Assembly: GCA_014378155.1 (NCBI GenBank)
Contig: JACMOF010000432.1
Location: 1-14,720 of the forward strand
Direction of reading: 5' to 3'
Origin: Caulobacter sp.
GTDB taxonomy: Bacteria > Pseudomonadota > Alphaproteobacteria > Caulobacterales > Caulobacteraceae
DNA: 14,720 bases
The notes under the pieces were generated by a model. The model saw only the letters and a list, made by a program, of their open reading frames with translations, did no database searches and was not told the origin of the DNA. The translations under genes were made by a program, and so were the position numbers. Positions 1-6,656 of this stretch are shown here, in pieces (positions within the stretch are counted from its first letter, which is position 1; each line of letters starts with the position of its first letter).

Positions 1-332
1 CAGGCCCTCCAGGCCCCCCGCAACCGGCCGACGGACACGCCCCGCTCGACCACCCCCACCCCCCGTCAGGTCGCCAGCTGGACGGCCTCCCCAGGGATGG
101 GGCGAGGATGATTATGCGGGGGGTTTTGGGGGTGAAGGACGAGATTGTTGATGCGCCCGTGTGAGCGGGGCGTAAGGGGTTGGAATCGTTGGGGGCGGGG
201 TTGGTTGGCGCCCGTGGTGAAACGGGGATGGAGGGGTTTGGCCCACATGAGACCGCCTGAGACATGACCTTCAGCCCGACACCTTACAGGCTGAGATTCA
301 CACACTACCGGACAGGATTGCCGATCGGATCT
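1..332. other. Region without a recognisable gene; possible tail of an ORF entering from the left
   Basis: I recognise no gene here. On the plus strand a frame is open from base 1 to a TGA at 109-111, which could be the last 36 codons of a gene starting outside the window, but its Pro/Arg/Thr-rich product resembles no family I know. The rest, 112-332, lies beyond the 3' end of the minus-strand protease gene and contains G-rich runs on the plus strand (118-123, 128-132, 167-170, 176-179, 191-195, 197-200). A weak TCAGCC/GGCTGA stem at 271-294 has no T-run, so it is not a convincing terminator. A 79-codon minus-strand frame at 66-305 starts with GTG, has low-complexity content and is probably chance. 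Confidence 0.3.
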
Positions 333-2837
333 TCAGAGCATATCGATCGCAGTGACAATCGCTGCCTTAGCCGCAGCTTCCGCCGCGACCTGGGCGGCGA
401 TCGCGGCCTCGATGCGTTGCTCGATCTCGGCGTACAGATCGACCCCTACATCGCCGGCGTCCAGGGTCACGACAAGGCTGTATCGGGCCATCCGCTCCGA
501 GATTTCCGCCTTGCTAGACGCCTTCCACCAGCCTCCGACAGGATAGACAGAAAGGCAGTCACGATCGATCAGATCTGCCGCCGAGCACTGCCATTCGTCG
601 GTGTGCAGCGAACCAGCCGACACCGACTTGGCGCCAAAAAGGCGCGCGCCGTCGGCCTCCGCCAGGTCAAGATCCTCATCGGTCGTCACGGCTAGAGCGT
701 TAATGCGCTTTTCGAAGGCGGCGGCGGATTCGCCCCTTTTACGCAGGTCAAACCGAAGGCCAAACGAGCGATAGCGAGCAGGAGCCAATGGCGCGTCAGC
801 GCTGGGATTGGGGTCGACAAAGTATGAAAGGGTCACCCGTAGGCGCACGTCTTGCTCGGCCAGCGCCGCCAGAGCGTCGCGGGGCCACGGCAGATCGTAG
901 AAGTGGAAGGCGTTCATGCGCGCACCAGAGCCTTCCTTTCGGAAGGGCTGCAGGGAAGCCTGTGAGACCAAGGCGAGACTGGCCGAACGCGATTGTCGCG
1001 CGCGTTCAAGGTTGGCTTGGCCATAGCCGAGGCGGCGCGCCAGTTTCATGCGCTCGGTCTTGCCGCCCAGCGCCTTGAAGCGCGCCAGCATCGGCGCGGT
1101 CCACTGGGCACTGTGGACCAGAAGGGCGCGCACCGTTTCGGGCCAATAGGCCGGATCATCGACCATCAGCTGGGCCGCCATGCCGGCGGCCTGAGCCGCC
1201 GCGGCGCTTGTGGCCCAGGAGGTCGTGAGTGGCGCGGTCGTCACCTGATGACCGGTGGTCAGCAACGAGAGCGAATCCAAACCGCTCCAATGGCTTAGGT
1301 CGAGAGGATCGACCGCGCGGTTGCCAGCCTCGAACAACAACTCCGGCTTTACCGGTGCCACGCCGCGACTCCAGGCGGCGGAGACGCGGCTATAGGGGCT
1401 TAGTTCATCGACGGGGACTGCGGCGCTCCAATGAGCGTGGGTCGTTTCGGCGACCACCGCCTTCTGGGTCACCCCGCCGATGGTCAATGCGTTCCAGGCT
1501 TGGCCTGGATCCTCGATCTCATAGCTGTCCCAGTCTTCCATATCCTCTTCATTGAGACCGTCGGGGATGTTGCCCGCAGCAATAATGAACAGGCGCCGGT
1601 GGCGATCTTCAACGTCCTCGACCGAGGCGTCCGCCGCTGACTGGTCGATGGCCGCGCTCCAGCTGGACGCCCGAGGCCCCGATACCGTCGCCTGGCCCAG
1701 CGCCAGACAAAAGACCCTTGGCCTGTGGGGCGCGGCGATTTCCGGCAAGGCAACGGCCTGTTGAGTGACAAGTCCCAGGCTGGCTGGCGCGTTGGCCGGA
1801 AAGCCCGCCGGCGGCAACAGCTTGACCGACTCCAGTCCGACGGTGAGGACGGTCGGGTTCAGCCCTTGCAAGGCCGACGTCAGATCGCCGTAGAGCGCCA
1901 AGCCCGCCAACTCTGTGCCATGGCCCGCATCGTCATCGACGCCCCAGTCTTGATGGACGGCGTGCAGGTCGCCAGCGTGCAGCATCAGCGACAGCAACGG
2001 ATGGGCGCGATTGACGCCGGTGTCGAGCAGGCAAACCGCTGGTGAGGCTTCGGAACGCCCGTCCTCGATCAGGGCGACGAACGCGTCGATCCAGCCGTCT
2101 TGATCGGCGCGCGGCGATCCCATGAAAAACGCCGCAGTGTCACGGCCAAGACGCAGTTCGGCGACGCTATCGGTGCCGCTGACCAGACGGGCCATCTGCA
2201 CTGCGCTGGCATAGACGAACGTGACGGTCCGCTCAGGGAAGAACAAATGGTCGGCTGAGACGGGTAGACCGATATGGGCGGCCTTGACCTCGAGATTGTG
2301 CAGCCGGTCTGGCCAACACCAGCACTCCCACCACTGGGCTGCCTCGCCCTGGGGCATGGGACGGGTGTCTACCCAGAGATCGGCCAAGCGCGCGGCGGCA
2401 AAACGGTCGATCGGCGCGAACCGCTCTTCGTTTTGCTGTAGGCCCGACTGACGTGTTTGGGTGCCGTAGCTGGTCAGCCTATTTGCGAGAGATTCACGAG
2501 AGGCATCTGGTACGAAGACCGTACCCAACAATCGACCCTCAGCGTCGCGTTGCGCGGCCGCCAAGCGCATTCCATCGCGTTTCCATTCAAGATTGGGGAG
2601 GAGAGCGTCGACTGCTGTTTGAAAGGATAGGTAAGTGCCAACTTCTCCGACAACTGCGTCGCGCTGAGACAATAGTCCATCCGCGTCCGCCCAAGCGGCA
2701 GCGAGATCGCGCTTTAAATCCTCGGCATGTTGGCCAAAAGCGCGGCCGTAGTCTCTTCGTCCGCCACCGCCGCCACTGGGTCGCTTATAGGGTGCTTCAG
2801 TGGCGAAGCGGTCGATGCGCAGATGAGGTCGAAGCAC
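333..2837 (-). CDS. ietS: Subtilisin-like S8 serine protease, IetS-type effector of an AAA ATPase/protease pair
   Basis: 834-residue S8-family peptidase, predicted cytoplasmic since no signal peptide is visible. The catalytic triad is readable: Asp272 in LLDTGVN, His306 in AGHGT and Ser544 in WATSAAAA, with the oxyanion Asn423 in IIAAGN. The Ser motif departs from the usual GTSMAAP. About 260 residues precede the protease domain. After it, around 645-715, comes the block with VRLRVTLSYFVDPNP and GLRFDLR, which is typical of S8 peptidases paired with AAA ATPases, and the C-terminus is an Ala-rich probable helix. The start is GTG, preceded by GAGAG six bases upstream. It lies 41 bases downstream of the ATPase gene and is probably co-transcribed with it. 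In pTiC58 the homologous pair acts as protease toxin and ATPase antitoxin, and the pair is also listed as a phage-defence system. GC is locally low (29 of 60 bases at 2581-2640). The pair assignment is strong; the trigger and target are unknown. Confidence 0.87.
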   Translation of the reverse strand: MLRPHLRIDRFATEAPYKRPSGGGGGRRDYGRAFGQHAEDLKRDLAAAWADADGLLSQRDAVVGEVGTYLSFQTAVDALLPNLEWKRDGMRLAAAQRDAEGRLLGTVFVPDASRESLANRLTSYGTQTRQSGLQQNEERFAPIDRFAAARLADLWVDTRPMPQGEAAQWWECWCWPDRLHNLEVKAAHIGLPVSADHLFFPERTVTFVYASAVQMARLVSGTDSVAELRLGRDTAAFFMGSPRADQDGWIDAFVALIEDGRSEASPAVCLLDTGVNRAHPLLSLMLHAGDLHAVHQDWGVDDDAGHGTELAGLALYGDLTSALQGLNPTVLTVGLESVKLLPPAGFPANAPASLGLVTQQAVALPEIAAPHRPRVFCLALGQATVSGPRASSWSAAIDQSAADASVEDVEDRHRRLFIIAAGNIPDGLNEEDMEDWDSYEIEDPGQAWNALTIGGVTQKAVVAETTHAHWSAAVPVDELSPYSRVSAAWSRGVAPVKPELLFEAGNRAVDPLDLSHWSGLDSLSLLTTGHQVTTAPLTTSWATSAAAAQAAGMAAQLMVDDPAYWPETVRALLVHSAQWTAPMLARFKALGGKTERMKLARRLGYGQANLERARQSRSASLALVSQASLQPFRKEGSGARMNAFHFYDLPWPRDALAALAEQDVRLRVTLSYFVDPNPSADAPLAPARYRSFGLRFDLRKRGESAAAFEKRINALAVTTDEDLDLAEADGARLFGAKSVSAGSLHTDEWQCSAADLIDRDCLSVYPVGGWWKASSKAEISERMARYSLVVTLDAGDVGVDLYAEIEQRIEAAIAAQVAAEAAAKAAIVTAIDML

Positions 2838-2847
2838 GGGCGTCTCT

Positions 2848-2867
2848 CAGAAGTCAGGCGACTTCTG
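2848..2867 (-). promoter_or_regulatory. 8-bp perfect hairpin between ietA and ietS, abutting the ietS RBS
   Basis: CAGAAGTC (2848-2855) and GACTTCTG (2860-2867) are perfect inverted copies separated by AGGC. In the minus-strand transcript the stem would form just after the ATPase stop codon, and the GAGAG sequence serving the protease GTG starts overlap at its base. No T-run follows, so it is not an intrinsic terminator. It may limit protease translation relative to the ATPase, or bind a protein; this role is inferred. Confidence 0.5.
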
Positions 2868-2878
2868 TCAAGCTGCAC

Positions 2879-3895
2879 CTATTCGTTGAACAAGTCTGCA
2901 ACCGCTTCGCGCATGGCGCGCCGCGCATCCAGGGCGGTTACGAGAGCGGCCTGATCAACGGTCTTCTTGTCGGCCAAGATTGCCTCACGCAACGCTTCTT
3001 CGACCGCGCGTGACACTTCGCCTTGGCTCAGGCCATGCGCGGCGCCGCCAATTTTTTCCCAGTTCAAGGATCGGCTGGCGCGACCGGCCAACCGGCGCTT
3101 GATGATGTCGCGCACGCCGTCGACGTCGGGCAGGCCATATTCGATGATTTCATCAAAGCGGCGGATCAGGGCGCGATCGAGCAATTCGGGGTGATTGGTG
3201 GCCGCCACGATCACGCTGTCGGTAGCGTTGGGCTCCTCCAGGAACTGCAAAAACGAATTGAGGATACGGCGAACCTCACCCACATCGTTGCCGGCCGAGC
3301 GTTTGCCACCGATGGCGTCAAACTCATCGAATAGATAGACGCCACGCATCTGAGCGATTTGATCAAACACCGCGCGCAGCTTGGTGGCGCTTTCACCCAA
3401 AAAGCGGGTGATCACCGCATCCAGGCGGATGGTGAAGAGCGGCAAATTGAGTTCGCCAGCTAGCGCGCTGGCCGTGAGCGTCTTGCCAGAGCCAGGCGGA
3501 CCCACGAGCAGAAGCTTTGATCCGGGGCGCAGAGCATGTTCGCGGAGACGGCCTCTGGCGGATTGTTGGCGCACCATGCGGTCTAGGCGCTCGCGCACTC
3601 CCGATGTCAGGGTCATTGCCGATAGCCGAGCTTTGGGCTGGGCAACAGTGACGAGGTCCTCCAGATCGCCACGCGGCTTGGCCAGAAGCGTCGCTGCGGC
3701 GGGCGTGGCTCCCCGGGTCTGCGTGGCCGGTGGGTCGCGGGGCCGATCTAGCAGCTTTTTCATTGTTGCTGCGGTCTTGACGTGGCCCTGCCGCGCCTCG
3801 GCCGCCGCGATTTGCAGCGCGACCGTGCGGACTTGCTCGTTATCGCCATCAAGATGGCCTGCGAGCAGCGCTATGACCTGTTTGGCGGCGGGCAT
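2879..3895 (-). CDS. ietA: AAA+ ATPase, IetA-type partner of the S8 protease
   Basis: 338-residue cytoplasmic AAA+ ATPase. Walker A is GPPGSGKT at 132-139, Walker B is VYLFDEFDA at 186-194 with Asp190 and Glu191, sensor 1 is Asn234 in AATNHPE, and the arginine-finger region is IRRFD near 244-248. About 90 N-terminal residues precede the ATPase core and probably carry partner or substrate recognition; a short helical C-terminal lid follows. The ATG at 3893-3895 is the most upstream start in frame, and no good Shine-Dalgarno sequence precedes it. The gene is directly followed by the subtilisin-like protease gene. This order and pairing match IetAS, where the ATPase restrains the toxic protease in the pTiC58 plasmid and both proteins are needed in the phage-defence form. 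A classical cell-division or proteolytic AAA protein (FtsH, ClpX) is unlikely because no protease, zinc or membrane segments are present. Confidence 0.88.
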   Translation of the reverse strand: MPAAKQVIALLAGHLDGDNEQVRTVALQIAAAEARQGHVKTAATMKKLLDRPRDPPATQTRGATPAAATLLAKPRGDLEDLVTVAQPKARLSAMTLTSGVRERLDRMVRQQSARGRLREHALRPGSKLLLVGPPGSGKTLTASALAGELNLPLFTIRLDAVITRFLGESATKLRAVFDQIAQMRGVYLFDEFDAIGGKRSAGNDVGEVRRILNSFLQFLEEPNATDSVIVAATNHPELLDRALIRRFDEIIEYGLPDVDGVRDIIKRRLAGRASRSLNWEKIGGAAHGLSQGEVSRAVEEALREAILADKKTVDQAALVTALDARRAMREAVADLFNE

Positions 3896-4099
3896 GATTT
3901 CGAGTCGTTGCTGGCGTGGCTGCAGTGTAGATCATGGCTGATCAGACGTTAACGCGGTTTAAAACTTTTGGAGTCCGCGAAATCTCCAGACCATAACCAT
4001 TTCCAAGCCCAGGCGTGGCAGCAACCAGATGGTCGACGATCAGCCCATCAGCAAAGCGGACCTTCCCAAAGTCCAAGAAGAGTCAGCTCACCTCGCCCC
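3896..4099. promoter_or_regulatory. Intergenic region, likely ietAS promoter; no gene seen
   Basis: 204 bases separate the ATPase start from the 3' end of the upstream TonB receptor gene, both on the minus strand. This is the only place for an ietAS promoter if the module is independently transcribed. It contains a GATCA-TGGC-TGATC inverted repeat (3930-3943) overlapping the palindrome CTGATCAG (3939-3946), which could be an operator, and an AT-rich spot at 3947-3968. No convincing -35/-10 pair and no terminator for the receptor gene are visible. No small gene was recognised. Confidence 0.35.
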
Positions 4100-6151
4100 C
4101 TAAAACGTTTTCCGCACCTTCAAGCTCACGAACGTCACCGGATCCACATCCCGGTCCTCGACCTCGCTCACCACCCGGGGGCTGCGGCTGCTGTAGCTGA
4201 CATAGCGCTGGGTGAAGTCGTCCCAGAGGTTCAGCTGGGCGCGCAGCGACAGGGTCGGGGTCGGCTTGTATTCAACGAAGGTTTCGACATAGCCCGCGCC
4301 GCGCCAGGTAAAGGTCTGGTCCGGGTCGTAGGTGCCCCGGCCCAGCAGCGGCAGCCAGTTGACGCCCCACTGGGTCTTCCAGCGCACCAGGTCCTGGGTG
4401 AAGCCGATATTGGCCTGGGTGGGGCGGACGCCGGAGATCGGGCGGTCGCGGCCGGTGGTGGGGTCAGTGACGTGGGTCTCGTTCCAGTCGTTCTTGACGG
4501 TGAAGCGGCCGCCCTTGATCCCGAGCTTGTCGGTGGGGACCACGATATTGAGCGACAGGCGGTCCAGCGTGCCGTTGCCGATATTGCCCGTCGCCGACAG
4601 GTTGGCGCCGACCGGCAGGCGGTCGATGACGTCGATGATCTCGTCGTGGCGATAGCCGATGGTGACGATGCCTTCGCCCCAGAAGCGCCGCTCATAGGTC
4701 AGTTCCGAGATCCAGAGCTGTTCGGGGACCAGGTCGACATTGCCGCCATAGACGCTGTTGTTGTTGTCGAACGCGGCCGAGGCGGCGAAGTCGCTGAAGT
4801 CCAGCTGGCCCAGTTCGCGCTCGAAGCGCAGGCGCAGCTGGTTGTTGGCCACCGGGGTCCAGGTGGCCTGGAAGCGGGGCTTGGCGTAGAAGAAGCTGTT
4901 TTCCGACTGGGCGTCGCCCGACTGCTTGATGGTCGAGGTCTCCAGCCGCAGGCCGCCCTCCAGGGTCAGCTTGGCGTTGGCCCGCCAGGTGGCCTTGGCG
5001 AAGGCCTCGCCGCGCAGTTCCTCGACCTTGACCGAGGCGCTGGGCAGGGGGACCGCCGCGCCGCCGACCGTCAAGGCCTGGTGGGTGTCGAGCATGTTGT
5101 AGGCCACCTCGCCGCCGGCCTCGAGGGTCAGGGCGGTGGTCCGCTCGTTGCGCACCAGGGCGCGGAAGATCGATTCCGACGAGTCGCCCTTGGACGTGAA
5201 GCTGTAGCCGGGCTGGGCGAGCCCGCCCTTGGTCTCGTCGCCGGTCGCGACCTGGTCGAAATGCTCGAACTGGTGGATCAGCCGGGTTTCCAGGGTCCAT
5301 CTGGGCTTGATGGGGCGGATCCAGGTCAGGCCCAGCTCGCCCGACCGGGTATCCTGGGCATAGTCGCTGCGCGCCAGGTCGGGGCCGCCCTCGGTCCCGA
5401 TCGTCTGCCATTCCTGCCAGTCGTGAATGCCGTACTGGCCGGTGGCCTCCAGCTTGCCGCCGCCGACCGGGCCCGAATAGTTCAGACGCACCGAGTCGCC
5501 GCCGCCCCAGCCGTCATTGGCGTAGGGCCGGTCGCTGGTCAGGCCGCCGGCCGCGTCGTGGACGACGGCGCGGCCCGCGCCGTTGGAGTCGCTGCTGCTG
5601 GTCCCGTCGCTCAGTAGCACGCCCCAGGTGCGGTCGCCGTTGGTGGCGGTGAACTGGTAGCTGCCGCCATAGACGTCGTGATTGCCGTCGAACAGCTGGG
5701 CGTTCCAGGTGGCGACCTGCTGGCGGCTGGCGCCCTTCTTCAGGATAACGTTCACGACCACGGCATAGCCCTGCATGTCGACGCCGGGCGCGCCGCCGCG
5801 GATCAGCTCGATGTGGTCGACCCGATCGGCCGGCGTGCGGGCCAGCACGTCGGTGCCGCCGTCGTTCTTCGAGGCCGGCCGGTTGCCGTTGATCAGGATA
5901 TTGCCGACCGCGCCCTCGAAGCCGCGCGCGCCGCTGCCGTCGTCCGAGGTGAAGCCGGGCACGCGGTCGACCATGTCGAGCGCGGTGTTGGGGCGCTGGG
6001 CGGCGAAATGGTCGGGCGTGAAGACCAGTACGCCGCGCTGGCCGGCCTCGGCGGTCGGGGGCGCCTGGGGCGCCTGGGGGGTCTGGGCGGCGTGGGCCGC
6101 GCTGGCGATGCAGACGGCGGCGGCGGTCGTCAACAGGATGGTCTTGGTCAT
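4100..6151 (-). CDS. TonB-dependent outer-membrane receptor, substrate unknown
   Basis: 683-residue outer-membrane beta-barrel receptor. Residues 1 to about 21 form a signal peptide (hydrophobic core, cleavage near AHA). After a Pro/Gln-rich linker the plug domain runs from about residue 40 to 150, with recognisable elements such as VPGFTS, ILINGNRP and the VDHIELIRGG box, followed by VVNVILKK where the barrel begins. Alternating aromatic strands continue to a terminal Phe, the usual signal for barrel assembly. No carboxypeptidase-like N-terminal extension is present, and at 683 residues it is at the short end for the family. The start is supported by AGGGGA eight bases upstream of the ATG. 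It stands alone, with no transporter or regulator gene beside it, so the substrate (siderophore, sugar, cofactor or metal) cannot be told. The upstream region carries a CtrA-type site that could regulate it. Confidence 0.9.
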   Translation of the reverse strand: MTKTILLTTAAAVCIASAAHAAQTPQAPQAPPTAEAGQRGVLVFTPDHFAAQRPNTALDMVDRVPGFTSDDGSGARGFEGAVGNILINGNRPASKNDGGTDVLARTPADRVDHIELIRGGAPGVDMQGYAVVVNVILKKGASRQQVATWNAQLFDGNHDVYGGSYQFTATNGDRTWGVLLSDGTSSSDSNGAGRAVVHDAAGGLTSDRPYANDGWGGGDSVRLNYSGPVGGGKLEATGQYGIHDWQEWQTIGTEGGPDLARSDYAQDTRSGELGLTWIRPIKPRWTLETRLIHQFEHFDQVATGDETKGGLAQPGYSFTSKGDSSESIFRALVRNERTTALTLEAGGEVAYNMLDTHQALTVGGAAVPLPSASVKVEELRGEAFAKATWRANAKLTLEGGLRLETSTIKQSGDAQSENSFFYAKPRFQATWTPVANNQLRLRFERELGQLDFSDFAASAAFDNNNSVYGGNVDLVPEQLWISELTYERRFWGEGIVTIGYRHDEIIDVIDRLPVGANLSATGNIGNGTLDRLSLNIVVPTDKLGIKGGRFTVKNDWNETHVTDPTTGRDRPISGVRPTQANIGFTQDLVRWKTQWGVNWLPLLGRGTYDPDQTFTWRGAGYVETFVEYKPTPTLSLRAQLNLWDDFTQRYVSYSSRSPRVVSEVEDRDVDPVTFVSLKVRKTF

Positions 6152-6266
6152 TGGTGCTGTCCCCTCAAGCGAGGAGACAACTGCCGGTCTGGGACGTTCA
6201 TCTCAAGTTACAAGACAGACAGGTAGATTACTTATCGGACAGCATTACATGGCGTTCATGTGGCGC

Positions 6267-6275
6267 TGTGGACAA
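6267..6275 (+). promoter_or_regulatory. DnaA-box-like sequence
   Basis: TGTGGACAA differs by one base from the reverse form of the DnaA box, TGTGGATAA. It lies 17 bases from a CtrA-type box in the divergent region between the TonB receptor and hisS. A single near-match may be chance; its neighbourhood makes it worth noting. Confidence 0.3.
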
Positions 6276-6291
6276 GGACTGAAAGGTTTCG

Positions 6292-6306
6292 TTAAGACTC
6301 TCTTAA
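6292..6306. promoter_or_regulatory. CtrA-type box with embedded CcrM (GANTC) site
   Basis: TTAA-N7-TTAA with a seven-base spacer, the full-site spacing bound by the cell-cycle regulator CtrA in Caulobacter. The spacer contains GACTC, a GANTC site methylated by CcrM. The element is also palindromic (TTAAGA-CTC-TCTTAA). It lies about 140 bases upstream of the minus-strand TonB receptor start and about 95 bases upstream of the His-rich leader ORF before hisS, so it could act on either. The match is visible; binding is inferred. Confidence 0.5.
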
Positions 6307-6383
6307 ACCCTCAGTAACGCCGGGATTTCGAGGGCGTCGTGGGACTGTTGCTCTCGCCCCCCTAGCCTCCCGCGCCGCCCTGC

Positions 6384-6391
6384 GCTACAAG
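6384..6391 (+). promoter_or_regulatory. Candidate -10 element upstream of hisS
   Basis: GCTACAAG matches seven of eight positions of the Caulobacter housekeeping -10 consensus GCTANAWC. Transcription would begin near 6397-6400, almost at the ATG of the His-rich leader ORF, giving a nearly leaderless transcript. No good TTGACG-type -35 lies at the expected distance, so the call is tentative. Confidence 0.4.
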
Positions 6392-6399
6392 CCGCCGCG

Positions 6400-6480
6400 A
6401 TGACCCGCCAGCCGCGCCCCCATAGCCGCCACCATCATCCGACCTCGCCTCGCGGGATCGGCCGGGTTCGCGCGCACTAG
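6400..6480 (+). CDS. Candidate histidine-rich leader peptide upstream of hisS
   Basis: A 26-codon ORF beginning MTRQPRPHSRHHHP and ending in a His codon directly before TAG. Five of 26 codons are His, three of them consecutive (6430-6438). It precedes hisS-hisZ-hisG, whose products charge tRNA-His and start histidine synthesis, so it has the content and place expected of an attenuation leader sensing charged tRNA-His. Its ATG falls at the start point predicted from the GCTACAAG box. Alphaproteobacterial leaders such as trpL of Sinorhizobium are translated without a 5' leader, so the missing Shine-Dalgarno sequence is not fatal. Against it: no T-run terminator follows, so classical attenuation is not visible. 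The ORF may be chance in GC-rich DNA. Confidence 0.4.
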   Translation: MTRQPRPHSRHHHPTSPRGIGRVRAH

Positions 6481-6503
6481 CGCAGCCCCGCCGCTGCCCC
6501 GCC

Positions 6504-6553
6504 GGAGCGCGTTCCGCGAAAGTGTGGGCGGTTTCGCGACTAGAACGCGCTCC
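6504..6553. repeat. Intergenic palindromic element (RIP/REP-like)
   Basis: Nested inverted repeat: GGAGCGCGTTC (6504-6514) pairs with GAACGCGCTCC (6543-6553) over 11 perfect bases, and CGCGAAA (6515-6521) pairs with TTTCGCG (6532-6538), leaving a 10-base loop. Palindromes of this shape, with a GCGCGTTC outer stem and a CGCGAAA inner stem, are familiar as dispersed intergenic repeats in Alphaproteobacteria. It lies between the leader ORF and hisS and would form a very stable hairpin in the hisS transcript. No T-run follows it. Confidence 0.65.
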
Positions 6554-6570
6554 ATCTAAAAGATTCAGAC

Positions 6571-6589
6571 GCCCTCCCGTAGGGAGGGC
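6571..6589 (+). promoter_or_regulatory. Strong hairpin in the hisS 5' region
   Basis: GCCCTCCC (6571-6578) pairs perfectly with GGGAGGGC (6582-6589) around a three-base loop. No T-run follows, so intrinsic termination is unlikely. Its G-rich arm could also pair with the pyrimidine-rich stretch CCTCTTCCC just before the hisS start, which would allow alternative folding; that part is inference. Confidence 0.4.
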
Positions 6590-6595
6590 TATGGG

Positions 6596-6624
6596 CGGAT
6601 GGGGCTCGCGAGCAGCACCATCCG
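6596..6624 (+). promoter_or_regulatory. Second hairpin in the hisS 5' region
   Basis: CGGATGG (6596-6602) pairs with CCATCCG (6618-6624), enclosing the palindrome GCTCGCGAGC (6604-6613). The same CGGATG can instead pair with CATCCG at 6436-6441, inside the His codons of the leader ORF, so two mutually exclusive folds are possible. The structure ends 32 bases before the hisS ATG. A regulatory role is inferred. Confidence 0.35.
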
Positions 6625-6656
6625 TCGAGACCTCTTCCCAGGACGCGACGTAGCTC

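Noticed and set aside
3949..3962. TTAA-N6-TTAA near the ietA start as a CtrA site
   Set aside because: The spacer is six, not seven, bases, so it does not meet the CtrA full-site rule.
3968..5617. 549-codon open frame on the plus strand opposite the TonB receptor
   Set aside because: It lies antisense to a clear receptor gene; its Ala/Gly/Val/Asp-rich, family-free product is typical of the mirror frame of high-GC genes.
6504..6589. Classical intrinsic attenuator terminator before hisS
   Set aside because: Two strong stems exist, but neither is followed by a T-run, so an enteric-type attenuator cannot be claimed.
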